From: CAVXEF01 sp963827315
GTDB lineage: Bacteria > Planctomycetota > Phycisphaerae > Sedimentisphaerales > Anaerobacaceae
Reading direction: 5' to 3'
Length of the DNA: 64,000 nt
NCBI GenBank assembly: GCA_963827315.1
Contig: CAWHAL010000004.1
Location: forward strand, 186,001 to 250,000
Part shown: piece by piece, positions 34,173 through 42,874 of the stretch
How the letters are laid out: every line of letters starts with the position of its first letter
Numbering within the stretch: the stretch's first letter is position 1
Position numbers and translations under genes: made by a program
The notes under the pieces: generated by a model
Told to the model about the DNA's origin: nothing
Databases searched by the model: none
What the model saw: only the letters and a program-made list of their open reading frames with translations

Positions 34173-35261
34173 ATGGATTATGCAGTGGTAATAGCAGGGG
34201 GGGCAGGCGAGAGATTGTGGCCTCTCAGTCGCCGGAACAGGCCCAAGCAGGTCCTGAAGCTGTTCGACGGCCAAACCCTCCTTCAGCAATGCTTTCAGCG
34301 ATTGGCCCCCATATTCGATGCGGAGAAAATTATTGTCCTCACCAACATTGCTTATGCAGACCTCATTCGCGAAGACCTGCCTGAACTATCCTTTGGTAAC
34401 GTCATTGCCGAGCCGGTTGTGCGTGACACAGCAAGTGCCATCGGCCTGGCTGCATCCATCCTTACGAATCGCGACCCGCAGGCAACGATGGCCGTCGTTA
34501 CAGCCGACCAGCTCATTGAGCCGGCGGATGTGTTCCAGCAGGCCCTCAAAGATGCCCTGGCGTTTGTCAATAAGAACCCCGATGGTTTGGTTACATTCGG
34601 CATCCAGCCGACTTTCCCGAGCACCCAGCTCGGCTACATAAAATGCGCCTCGCCGCGCAAATGCGCCGGCTGTGAGAATGAAATTTATTCTGTGCAGGCC
34701 TTCGTAGAAAAGCCGGATGAAAAAACAGCAAAGCAGTACATCGGTAGCGGACAGTACTTCTGGAACTCAGGGATGTTTGTCTGGAAGGCCCAAACTATCC
34801 TGACAAATCTGGAGAAGTTTCTGCCTGAGACGGCTGAATTGCTTATGAAAATTCGAACCGCCTGGGGCAGCCCCAAGCAACAGTCAATCCTCGAGCAGTG
34901 GTTTCCGAAACTGCCGAAAATCAGCATAGACTATGCTGTTATGGAAAAGGCTGAGTCCGTCTACGCAATAAAATTGGATTGTCGCTGGCTTGATGTGGGC
35001 TGCTTTGGCGCCCTTGCCGATTGTTTAAGCCTCGACGAGAACAACAATGTGATTGTGGCTGGTGCCCGCGAGCTTCTCGACTGCAAAAACAATATCATAG
35101 TCACGGAGAATAAGGGGCATCTCATCGCCGCGGTAGGCGTGAAAGATATGGTCGTCGCACACACGCCTGATGCGACCCTCGTATGTCATATTGACCACGC
35201 CCACAGGCTGAAAGAACTGCTCGAGCTTATAGAGCGACACGGCGGGCAAAAATTCCTGTAA
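34173..35261 (+). CDS. manC: Mannose-1-phosphate guanylyltransferase
   Basis: Makes GDP-mannose for polysaccharides and glycans. The 362-residue product has the nucleotidyltransferase motif VIAGGAGERLWPLSRRNRPKQ, then VVTADQLI, QLGYIKCA, FVEKPDEKTA and YFWNSGMFVWK, all diagnostic for the GMP domain. There is no C-terminal phosphomannose isomerase domain, so it is the monofunctional form. GGAGAGG lies upstream of the ATG. ruvX starts 4 nt after the stop. Confidence 0.93.
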   Translation: MDYAVVIAGGAGERLWPLSRRNRPKQVLKLFDGQTLLQQCFQRLAPIFDAEKIIVLTNIAYADLIREDLPELSFGNVIAEPVVRDTASAIGLAASILTNRDPQATMAVVTADQLIEPADVFQQALKDALAFVNKNPDGLVTFGIQPTFPSTQLGYIKCASPRKCAGCENEIYSVQAFVEKPDEKTAKQYIGSGQYFWNSGMFVWKAQTILTNLEKFLPETAELLMKIRTAWGSPKQQSILEQWFPKLPKISIDYAVMEKAESVYAIKLDCRWLDVGCFGALADCLSLDENNNVIVAGARELLDCKNNIIVTENKGHLIAAVGVKDMVVAHTPDATLVCHIDHAHRLKELLELIERHGGQKFL

Positions 35262-35265
35262 TTAG

Positions 35266-35673
35266 ATGCGATATTTGGCCATAGATTACGGCACTAAGCG
35301 CACGGGAGCGGCAATCTGCGACCCATCCGAGACAATCGTTTCGCCTTTGGCGGTCATCGAAGGCCAAAAAGATTTGCTCGACCGAATTGTTCGGATTGTT
35401 GAAACCGAGAATGTCGGAGCCATCGTGCTCGGGCTGCCTTTGAATATGGATGATTCGGTTGGCCCGCAGGCGAAGCTTGTCTTTGAATTCGCCGAGCAGC
35501 TAAAAAGCCGTCTGAGTATCCCCGTCTACTTACAGGACGAGCGTCTCACCAGCTTTGCCGCTGAGCAAAATTCAGCCTACCTTGAATCTGCGAAAAAAAA
35601 GAAACAAAAGCGACTCGATGCCATTGCCGCAGCCGCGATACTTGAAACATTTCTCGAACACAAAGGTAAGTGA
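35266..35673 (+). CDS. ruvX: Putative pre-16S rRNA nuclease / Holliday junction resolvase RuvX (YqgF)
   Basis: A 135-residue RNase H-fold protein with the YqgF motifs YLAIDYGTKRTGAAI (catalytic Asp), IVLGLPLNMDDSVGPQA and DERLTSFAAE. A C-terminal DAIAAAAILETFL holds the last acidic residue. The family is implicated in 16S rRNA 5' maturation. It follows manC closely and is probably co-transcribed. Confidence 0.93.
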   Translation: MRYLAIDYGTKRTGAAICDPSETIVSPLAVIEGQKDLLDRIVRIVETENVGAIVLGLPLNMDDSVGPQAKLVFEFAEQLKSRLSIPVYLQDERLTSFAAEQNSAYLESAKKKKQKRLDAIAAAAILETFLEHKGK

Positions 35674-35730
35674 TTATCGAATAGGCCGTTGTTAAACAAA
35701 CCATAAGGCGATTCGCAGAAGGAGAAAAAT

Positions 35731-36228
35731 ATGTCTGCCAGAACTTATATCAAGTCAATATTGCTTAGCGGCCTTTTGACACTTTCCATTGGAGGGTTGT
35801 TACTACACAGTCGAATCCATCCTGTCGGGGCCAATTACTCAAACCTCGTCCCGGCCGTTTCGGGCCTCTTGGCTGTTTTGGTTGTGCCCCTTCTTTTTTG
35901 TTTCAGGAAGACAATTGCTTATGGTTATGTTTTAAACGGATTTCTGGTTATTACAGGCACTATTACAATGGCCCATTTTTCAATTGCTCACTGGCCTAAT
36001 CCGACGACGGTACAGGCGGTTCTTTTGAACACGACATTGGCTGATATACTGATTTTGTGGAGTAAATTTTTTGTTGGAAAGTCTCTCTTTGATTTGGAAT
36101 TCTTCGGTTATGAAGCAGCCAGAGAGAAAAAAGGCAAAACATTTCGTTATCCCAATATGGGATGGTGGTTTGTCCACTTGGCGGCAGTAAGCATTGTATA
36201 TTATCTTGGCCATATTTTGTGGAGGTAG
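35731..36228 (+). CDS. Integral membrane protein of unknown function
   Basis: A 165-residue protein with about five hydrophobic helices, the last being WWFVHLAAVSIVYYLGHILW. AAGGAG precedes the ATG. No family was recognised. Its stop codon overlaps the translation start region of a 31-residue gene whose helix looks like its own last helix. Confidence 0.75.
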   Translation: MSARTYIKSILLSGLLTLSIGGLLLHSRIHPVGANYSNLVPAVSGLLAVLVVPLLFCFRKTIAYGYVLNGFLVITGTITMAHFSIAHWPNPTTVQAVLLNTTLADILILWSKFFVGKSLFDLEFFGYEAAREKKGKTFRYPNMGWWFVHLAAVSIVYYLGHILWR

Positions 36229-36230
36229 AT

Positions 36231-36326
36231 ATGAATCAGTTCAGGATGTTCACATTGAATTGGTGGATACTTCACATCTTGGCAATAATATTTTTCCTTT
36301 ACCTTGGTCATGCGGTTCACTTTTGA
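36231..36326 (+). CDS. 31-residue single-helix membrane protein
   Basis: The ATG at 36231 has GGAGG (36221-36225) 5 nt upstream, in the last codons of the preceding membrane-protein gene, so translation is probably coupled. The peptide is one hydrophobic helix and contains WWILH and YLGH. The preceding protein ends with the same spacing of WW, His and YLGH, which suggests a small paralogue or partner subunit. It is too short for most gene callers. Confidence 0.7.
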   Translation: MNQFRMFTLNWWILHILAIIFFLYLGHAVHF

Positions 36327-36366
36327 TTTGCTTATTTTTTGCCGGGATAAAAGATACCTGGGATTC

Positions 36367-37299
36367 TTAGCGGACAAACCAGGAACCGATTCGCAACAGG
36401 AGTTTTTTGCCGAGGCCTTCAATTGCGTAGGAAGTTGCTTTCATTGTCGCCTTTATTGCCTTGCGTACATCGCCGGCTGCTGAATTTGGGCCGATGATAC
36501 TGTTCATAATATTGGCTGTTTCGTTGATTTCGTATTCGTAGCCTCTTACTATCGCAGCGGGAATGCCAGCATTTATCTGCCCAAACACAAGGGCTGAAGC
36601 AGCGGTTAACTCGTATGCTATGATGTCCATCCCGCCGAATTTAGGCTTGCCGAACAAATCCTTTTTGGCGAACATTTTCGCCCTCGGCTCAATGCCGGAC
36701 GAACCGACCGCAAAATCCATTGTTCCAAAAGGTATCATTTCGGTATCAGCCAGGATTACCGCCACCTGTCTGCCGCAGAGTCGTTGAATTTGTTCTCGTA
36801 TTTCTTTCGCTGCTTTGTCCGGGTCTTCCGGCAAAAAGCTGACCACTCCCGGCGGATGGTTCGAGCCGTCTATCCCTGAATCGCTGGTATAAATTCGGCC
36901 GTCTTTGCCGAGGGTTATGCAGTTAGCTTGCTCGTGCTCGATAAGCTCTTTGCAGGCTTCCATATCTTCGGACGAATTCTTAATGTGCTGCTCGACAATT
37001 CCTTTGAGCGGCATAATCGCCAGTATCTTGTGACCTTTATCGAAAATCATTTGCAGCCATTTGGCGTCTTTTCCGGTTTTTCGCGATATCGACAGAGCTT
37101 TTTTCCCGGGCTTAACGTCGCTGAGTTTCTTTGTCAAGCCCGCCGCCTTTGATACAATCTTGCTGGTCAAAATGACAATGTCTTTTTCCTGCAGGCCTCC
37201 GATTTCACGGTCCGCACATTTGGTGATAATCTCCGGCAGATTGTCTCCCTGCTTAATCTCCGGCACGCTCTGCAAACCTAATACTTCTATCTTTTTCAT
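36367..37299 (-). CDS. Coenzyme F420:L-glutamate ligase-like protein (CofE family)
   Basis: CofE adds glutamate residues to F420-0 using GTP. From the ATG at 37299 (AGGA 5 nt upstream) the product is 310 residues. It has ILTSKIVSKAAG near the start, SDSGIDGSNHPPG, ILADTEMIPFGTMDFAVGSSGIEP and FGGMDIIAYELTAASALVFGQ, which fit the CofE/FbiB N-terminal fold. No other F420 genes (cofC, cofD, cofG/H) are in the window. The true substrate could be F420-0 or another acid, so I give no gene symbol. Confidence 0.75.
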   Translation of the reverse strand: MKKIEVLGLQSVPEIKQGDNLPEIITKCADREIGGLQEKDIVILTSKIVSKAAGLTKKLSDVKPGKKALSISRKTGKDAKWLQMIFDKGHKILAIMPLKGIVEQHIKNSSEDMEACKELIEHEQANCITLGKDGRIYTSDSGIDGSNHPPGVVSFLPEDPDKAAKEIREQIQRLCGRQVAVILADTEMIPFGTMDFAVGSSGIEPRAKMFAKKDLFGKPKFGGMDIIAYELTAASALVFGQINAGIPAAIVRGYEYEINETANIMNSIIGPNSAAGDVRKAIKATMKATSYAIEGLGKKLLLRIGSWFVR

Positions 37300-37336
37300 T
37301 GATATCCTGCCCATGCCGTTTGGCTACACTTACCTG

Positions 37337-38053
37337 CTACGGCATGACATTGACGCGGTAGAGCGAACCACCCTTCATAGCGATATATTCCACTATTCCA
37401 TCCTTCAAAAATATAGGCCCACACACAATCCCGTCATACTCCGGCCCGGGCTGGCTGTCGACAACCACAAACCATTTGTTCACAAGCCATTTACTTCTCC
37501 GCGCCTCATACGCCACATGTTTGCCGTCGAGACTGAAGGTAATATCTCCAATCCCGTCATGTTCCGGCCCCGCCTGGCCGTCGACAACTACAAACCATTT
37601 GTTCACAAACCATTTATTCCTCCGTGCCCCATACGCCGCATGTTTGCCGTCGGGACTGAAGATAATACTTCCAATCCCGTCATGCTCCGGCCCCGCTTGG
37701 CTGTCGACAACCACGAACCATTTGTTTACAAGCCATTTGCTTCTCCGCGCCCCATACGCCACATGTTTGCCGTCGAGACTAAAGGTAATATCTCCAATCC
37801 CATCATACTCCGGATCCGCTTGGCCGTCGATAACCACAATCCACTTCGCTCCGCGCTTCTCTGCCCAGGCAACACGACAGCCGTTAATAGTTTCTGACTT
37901 AGCAATATTAAAGCCTGAAGCAGGCACACTACACAGATGCTGCTCCCGAATTTTTTCTATCTGGTTTGGCTCGGCATACACCGGCACAGCAGCGATGCCG
38001 AGCATCACAGCAATTAAAACCTGCGTCGGATTGATTGTGTTTTTTGTCATCAT
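37337..38053 (-). CDS. Exported TolB/WD-like repeat protein
   Basis: The ATG at 38053 has GGAGGG 7 nt upstream. The 238-residue product has a signal peptide (to about YAEPN). It then has four units of about 41 residues, each with KW-[IF]-VV-[IV]-D, a DGIG-x-I-x-FS turn, and DGKH-[VA]-AY, as in beta-propeller blades of TolB-like proteins. Four blades do not close a propeller, so it may form one by assembly or be a fragment. The function is unknown. Confidence 0.65.
   Translation of the reverse strand: MMTKNTINPTQVLIAVMLGIAAVPVYAEPNQIEKIREQHLCSVPASGFNIAKSETINGCRVAWAEKRGAKWIVVIDGQADPEYDGIGDITFSLDGKHVAYGARRSKWLVNKWFVVVDSQAGPEHDGIGSIIFSPDGKHAAYGARRNKWFVNKWFVVVDGQAGPEHDGIGDITFSLDGKHVAYEARRSKWLVNKWFVVVDSQPGPEYDGIVCGPIFLKDGIVEYIAMKGGSLYRVNVMP
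37355..37846 (-). repeat. Four tandem 123-bp coding repeats
   Basis: Unit boundaries on the minus strand are near 37846, 37723, 37600 and 37477. The first three units are nearly identical in DNA, for example the block around CGTCGAGACTGAAGGTAAT; the fourth is diverged in its second half. Confidence 0.8.
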
Positions 38054-38145
38054 AATAAAACCCTCCATGCATCTTTTTCAAAATCTCTGGTGCCCGGCAA
38101 ACGCTGAATGCATAATTAATAATAGTGTTTGACAACTCAATTTGT

Positions 38146-39240
38146 CTATCGTTTTTTTGAAAAGCCGGTAATTCTAACATCGTCGCCGAAACGCTTAACA
38201 TCAACATAATGCAGACCGACTGTCTCGTTCAATTCAGCCATAGGCTGTGTTATATAGACGCTTCCCCGTGAGCCGAGTATTTTCGGGGCGATGTAAACGC
38301 AGACTTCATCGGCCAGACCCTGCTTCAAAAATGATGTTATAACCGTTGCTCCGCCTTCAACAAGTATTTGCTGAATATCTCTTTGGGCAAGTTTGGTAAG
38401 GACGGTTTTAAGGTTGCATTTGCCTTTAACGGAGGGGACGGCGATAACTTCTGCTCCTTTTTTCTTCAGCAGTAGAATTTTTTTATTATTTCTATTTGTT
38501 GTGAATACAAGTGCCGGTGCTTTTTTTACGGTTTTGATTAGATTGCAGTTTAGCGGGATTTTTAACTGGCTGTCGAGGACAACCCTGATAGGTTGATTGC
38601 CCGTATCAGGTCTTATGGTGAGTAGGGGGTTATCGGCAAGGACTGTATTTATGCCGACCAGGATTGCCTGTACCTTTCTTCGCAGTTTATGTGCATCTTT
38701 TCTGCTTTTTGAGTTGGTAATCCATCGTTTTTTGTCCTTTCGGGCAAGAAATCCATCTGTGCTCTGTGCCCATTTTATTATCACCCATGGTTTTTTTGTT
38801 TTGGCGAATTTGAAAAAAGGTGCGTTTAGATTTTGTGCTTCATTTTTGCAGATGCCAGTTACGATTTTTATACCTGCTTTTTTTAGGATTTTAAGACCTT
38901 TGCCGTTGACCTTTTTGGTTGGGTCTTTAGTTGCTGCCACGATTTTTTTTATGCCCGATTTTTTAATGGCGTCTGTGCATGGAGGGGTTTTGCCGTGGTG
39001 GCAGCAGGGTTCGAGCGTAACATACATTGTCGCGCCGTCGGCAGTTGCCCCTTTGCTCTTGCAATCCTGCAGTGCGTTTATTTCTGCGTGCGTGCCGCCG
39101 AATTTTCTGTGCCAGCCTTTACCGATGATTTTATTGTTTTTTACTAAGACAGCTCCGACGGCAGGATTTGGTTCGACCTTTCCGATTCCTTTTTTGGCAA
39201 GAGCCAGGGCGATTTGCATGAATCTGGCATCAGCACTCAT
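38146..39240 (-). CDS. ribD: Bifunctional riboflavin biosynthesis protein RibD
   Basis: The 364-residue protein joins a deaminase domain (GGTHAEINAL and PCCHHGKTPPC, zinc ligands) with a reductase domain (ILVGINTVLADNPLLT and QILVEGGATVITSFL). It catalyses two successive steps of riboflavin synthesis. The ATG shares one base with the ligA stop (TAATG), so translation is coupled. No FMN riboswitch precedes it. Confidence 0.95.
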   Translation of the reverse strand: MSADARFMQIALALAKKGIGKVEPNPAVGAVLVKNNKIIGKGWHRKFGGTHAEINALQDCKSKGATADGATMYVTLEPCCHHGKTPPCTDAIKKSGIKKIVAATKDPTKKVNGKGLKILKKAGIKIVTGICKNEAQNLNAPFFKFAKTKKPWVIIKWAQSTDGFLARKDKKRWITNSKSRKDAHKLRRKVQAILVGINTVLADNPLLTIRPDTGNQPIRVVLDSQLKIPLNCNLIKTVKKAPALVFTTNRNNKKILLLKKKGAEVIAVPSVKGKCNLKTVLTKLAQRDIQQILVEGGATVITSFLKQGLADEVCVYIAPKILGSRGSVYITQPMAELNETVGLHYVDVKRFGDDVRITGFSKKR

Positions 39241-41240
39241 TACTTTTTGCCTATCATCTGGAGGAATTGTTTTTCATTGATGATTTTGACGCCGAGTTTC
39301 CTTGCCTTGTCGAGTTTGCTGCCGGGCTCGTCGCCTGCAATCACATAGTCGGTGTTTTTGCTGACACTTGAGCTTGTTTTGCCGCCGTTGTCTCTTATCA
39401 TTTTTTCCACTTCGTTGCGTTTATAATTTGGCAATGCGCCCGTCAACACAAAGGCCTTGCCCGCTAATTTGCCTTTGGCTTTTTTGGGCGGTTCTGGCTT
39501 AACGCCGGCCGCTAAAAGCTCCTTGATAACAGCGACATTTTTATCGTTATGGAAAAATTCATAAACGCTTTCAGCGACCTTTTCCCCGACTTGCTCTACC
39601 GCGTCGAGCTCAGCCTGGCTTGCATTCATAAGGGCATCGAGCGAGCCGAATTGCTCGGCGAGCACCTGCGCGGTCTGCACACCTATGTGCCGAATACCCA
39701 GCCCTGCGACTAATCGCCACAACGGCCTGGTCCTGCTTGCCTCAATTGAGTCAATAACGTTCTGGGCGCTTTTGTCGGCCATTCGTTCGAGTTCGAGAAG
39801 GTCGTCTTTTTGCAGTTTGTATATGTCGGCGACATTTTTAACCAGGCCGGCTTCAGTCAACCGGTCGATGAGGGCCTCGCCGAGGTTTTCGATATCCATT
39901 TGTCCCCTGCCTGCAAAATATCGCAGCCGTTCCTTCAATTGCCCAAGACAATGTGGATTCACGCATCGCAGAAAGACGCCATCTTCATCCTTTTTTACAT
40001 CACCGCCGCAATTTGGACACTTTTTAGGGGGCTTGAAGGAAACGGTATGAGTCGGCCTTCGCTCTTTTTTGACCTCGACGACCTGCGGGATGATTTCGCC
40101 CGCCTTTTCAATCACGACCGTATCTCCTTCGCGGACATCGAGGCGATTGAGCTGGTCGAAGTTATGCAGGCTTGCCCTTTTAACGGTCGTGCCCGCCAAA
40201 AATATGGGCGTCAGATTGGCAACAGGCGTCAACGTGCCGCCTTTACCTACCTGCACATCGATTGATTCGACAATGGTCTGGGCCTGTTCGGCGGCGAATT
40301 TGTAGCTTATGCACCATCGCGGCGCCCGGCCGGTATAACCCAAAATCTCATGTTGGTCCAAACGATTGACCTTAACGACCATTCCGTCAATCTGATAGTC
40401 AAGCTGGGCCCGTCTGCTATCCCAGCTATGACATATCTTTATGACCTCATCGATATCTTTAGCGCGTTTAATATGTGGATTGACGGGAAGCCCCAGCTTT
40501 CTAAAAATCTGCAGCGTCTCATAGTGGTCTTTTGCCAATGGCTGGGAAATCTCGCCGGTCGCATAAGCGAAAAACGACAGATTTCTTTTGGCGGTGATTT
40601 TAGAATTGAGCAGCTTTAACGAGCCGGCCGTCGCATTTCGCGGATTTGCAAACAGGGTTTCACCGGCTTTTTCACGCTCTTTATTCAGTTCGACGAATGC
40701 TTTTGTCGGCATATACACTTCGCCGCGGACTTCAAGCACATCAGGAATCCTGCTCCTGTCCAGCAGCACAAGAGGAATCGCCTTTATTGTGCGTACGTTG
40801 GCCGTAACGTCGTCGCCGACATCGCCGTCGCCGCGAGTCGCTCCGGTAGCGAGCAGGCCACGCTCATATCGCAAACTCGACGCAACGCCGTCGATTTTCA
40901 GTTCGACAACGTAGTCATAGTCCCGGCTGCCAAGCCCCTTTGCCACCCTCTCGTCGAACGCCCGTAATTCATCATCGCTGTAGGTATTGTCCATACTCAA
41001 CATCGGCACAGCGTGACGAATGGTGGTGAATCCTTCCGACGGCTGTTCCGATACCCGCTGCGTAGGTGAATCAGGCGTGATAAATTGCGGATGCTTTTCC
41101 TCGAGCGACTTTAGTTCGGCGAAGAGCTTGTCATATTGCTGGTCGCTGATTTCAGGCTGGTTCAGCACATAGTAGAGGTAGTCGTGCCTACGAATCTCCG
41201 CTCGCAGCTTCTCGATTCGTTTTTTTGCTTCTGTTGCCAT
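39240..41240 (-). CDS. ligA: NAD-dependent DNA ligase LigA
   Basis: The start at 41240 (MATEAKKRIEKLRAEIRRHD) fits the family; the reading frame extends 48 codons upstream without support. Landmarks are VELKIDGVA with the adenylated Lys, an OB fold, a zinc finger (CPNCGGDV ... CVNPHC), helix-hairpin-helix repeats and a C-terminal BRCT domain. It seals nicks in replication and repair. Length, 666 residues, is normal. Confidence 0.96.
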   Translation of the reverse strand: MATEAKKRIEKLRAEIRRHDYLYYVLNQPEISDQQYDKLFAELKSLEEKHPQFITPDSPTQRVSEQPSEGFTTIRHAVPMLSMDNTYSDDELRAFDERVAKGLGSRDYDYVVELKIDGVASSLRYERGLLATGATRGDGDVGDDVTANVRTIKAIPLVLLDRSRIPDVLEVRGEVYMPTKAFVELNKEREKAGETLFANPRNATAGSLKLLNSKITAKRNLSFFAYATGEISQPLAKDHYETLQIFRKLGLPVNPHIKRAKDIDEVIKICHSWDSRRAQLDYQIDGMVVKVNRLDQHEILGYTGRAPRWCISYKFAAEQAQTIVESIDVQVGKGGTLTPVANLTPIFLAGTTVKRASLHNFDQLNRLDVREGDTVVIEKAGEIIPQVVEVKKERRPTHTVSFKPPKKCPNCGGDVKKDEDGVFLRCVNPHCLGQLKERLRYFAGRGQMDIENLGEALIDRLTEAGLVKNVADIYKLQKDDLLELERMADKSAQNVIDSIEASRTRPLWRLVAGLGIRHIGVQTAQVLAEQFGSLDALMNASQAELDAVEQVGEKVAESVYEFFHNDKNVAVIKELLAAGVKPEPPKKAKGKLAGKAFVLTGALPNYKRNEVEKMIRDNGGKTSSSVSKNTDYVIAGDEPGSKLDKARKLGVKIINEKQFLQMIGKK

Positions 41241-41332
41241 ACAGGCCCAATTTATACGCCGTTTTGAGCCATTTTGCAAGTGTACGTTTGTCGTGCGTAA
41301 TGTGTGCCGGGCAGGGGGGATGGGGGGCGGGA

Positions 41333-42040
41333 CTAATTGGCGGCAGTACCGTAAGGGTCTGTGAATCTTTCTGCTATCCTGCACTTTCTGTACAAGGTCG
41401 GGTTTTTATCTTTTATCAGCTCTATATTATTTCGCCTCAGAAAGCAGTGGGTTTCGGCGAAATCCTCGAAATGATTGATACTGTCATTAAAACTCGACAT
41501 TGAGACTGGCCCAGTCAAAAGCCGGCTCGAAAAAACTGTTTCGTTGTAGTCCTTGATTAGAGTGTTGTTGAACTCTTTGTAGAATGCCTCCCACTTATCG
41601 CTGAAGTTGTCTTTTATGTTAAGCTCAAAACTATGACTGGCCTCGTGCAGAAAAACATTATTTTCCCGTGGCACGGGAAACAATACCTTTTCAAGAACAG
41701 ACCTGTTCTTTATATGTATTGGGTAATCTCGTTGCGTATCAGCCATATTCACATAACCAGCCAGAGATATTCCTTCGACGCCAATTTCATCAAAAGATTT
41801 TTCTATAAGTATCGGGCCGATGTTGTCCTTGAAATACTGCGGGCATTTTTCCAGGTCTTCGTCTATTATCCCGAGCAATTCGCAAAGACTGCTTTGATTA
41901 GAAAAATCCTTAATCTCTATTGCAACGCTGTGCTTGCGTTCTATCTCGGCAAGGCGTCCCAATATTGTCTGTTTATTGCAGACAAGTGCAGGAGCACAAC
42001 CCGAAACGAACAACACCAATGTTAAAATCACCCTCCTCAT
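41333..42040 (-). CDS. Putative zinc metallopeptidase lipoprotein
   Basis: The ATG at 42040 has GGAG 5 nt upstream. The 235-residue product has a lipoprotein signal with lipobox VSGC. A zinc-protease-like HEASH motif (in FLHEASHSFEL) lies at mid-length, with Glu/His-rich FEDFAETH about 60 residues later as a possible third ligand. The family was not recognised and peptidase activity is inferred only from HExxH. Confidence 0.6.
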   Translation of the reverse strand: MRRVILTLVLFVSGCAPALVCNKQTILGRLAEIERKHSVAIEIKDFSNQSSLCELLGIIDEDLEKCPQYFKDNIGPILIEKSFDEIGVEGISLAGYVNMADTQRDYPIHIKNRSVLEKVLFPVPRENNVFLHEASHSFELNIKDNFSDKWEAFYKEFNNTLIKDYNETVFSSRLLTGPVSMSSFNDSINHFEDFAETHCFLRRNNIELIKDKNPTLYRKCRIAERFTDPYGTAAN

Positions 42041-42235
42041 TTTAACTCCGACCACAAATGAATGCTTATTCCATTACCCCGTTGGCATATATTGTATCTG
42101 TTTAAGGGACAAATGTCAAGAAAATTACAGACCAGCCGTCGTCCTCTCCTTTTGGCGGCTGCAGGACGTCCAATATTCCTGCAGAAGGGGGGTATATTCT
42201 TGCGGAAAGCTAATACAACCGTTTGATTGGAATAA

Positions 42236-42263
42236 AACAAAAGGTCCCACTATTAGTGAGACC
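42236..42263 (-). terminator. Probable rho-independent terminator
   Basis: On the minus strand GGTCTCACTA / TAGTGGGACC form a stem with one G-T wobble (42263-42243), followed by TTTTGTTTT. It could end transcripts from the GIY-YIG gene and tRNA-Asn. Confidence 0.65.
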
Positions 42264-42316
42264 TTGTTGAACACAGCTCCCTGAGCTGGGCGCACTTTGC
42301 TTCGCTCAGTGTAAAC

Positions 42317-42526
42317 TCACCTGCTGAATTTTGCGATCAATTGCTCTTTTCTGGCTCTCGACCAACCTTTAATCTGTTTTTCTCTTTTAGCAGCCTGAGA
42401 GCCATCAGGAAACGTTTCTTGATACAGCAATTTCACGTTTCCGTGCCGACGCAGGCGTTTAGCCAAGTTGGTCGTTATTCCCGTATAGTAGTTATGCCCC
42501 TTTTGTATGATGTACGAGTGCCACAT
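42317..42526 (-). CDS. GIY-YIG domain protein, short
   Basis: A 69-residue protein with YIIQKGHNYYTGITTNLAKRLRRH (GIY-YIG-type beginning, here YII...YTG) and REKQIKGWSRARKEQLI at the end, as in the UPF0213/YhbQ family. The first residues of the usual family start look shortened. These proteins are predicted nucleases of unknown target. It lies 77 nt downstream of tRNA-Asn on the same strand. Confidence 0.75.
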   Translation of the reverse strand: MWHSYIIQKGHNYYTGITTNLAKRLRRHGNVKLLYQETFPDGSQAAKREKQIKGWSRARKEQLIAKFSR

Positions 42527-42602
42527 AATCGCAAAATTCAGCGGTTCTCGCCCGCTTAGAAAGTCAAAAAGATTCCACCCCGAAGGACGGAATCTTTTTG
42601 AA

Positions 42603-42675
42603 CTCCCCGAGCTGGACTCGAACCAGCAACCTAGCGGTTAACAGCCGCTCGCTCTACCGATTGAGCTATCGGGGA
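42603..42675 (-). tRNA. tRNA-Asn (anticodon GTT)
   Basis: The minus strand folds into a full cloverleaf of 73 nt: acceptor TCCCCGA / TCGGGGA with discriminator G, D stem GCTC / GAGC, anticodon stem AGCGG / CCGCT with loop CTGTTAA, and T arm GCTGG-TTCGAGT-CCAGC. The anticodon is GTT. CCA is not encoded. Confidence 0.97.
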
Positions 42676-42874
42676 AGCTAAAATCGGTTTTCTACGAGTG
42701 TTTTTAATGTATCCGCTCATTATTGACTGTTGGTAATCAAAAATCAATCTTTTTTGCGCTTGAAGCCCTGAAAATCACCATAATACTGGACAGCCAGCCG
42801 ATTATATTATAAAATGCTGGTTTCGTAAAAGTGGAAGGATAGCAGATTGTTGAGTTTCAGGTTGTTACGCGTAT

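Noticed and set aside
37476..38132. 218-codon plus-strand ORF
   Set aside because: It mirrors the tandem 123-bp repeats of the minus-strand TolB-like gene, so its length is a by-product of the repeats.
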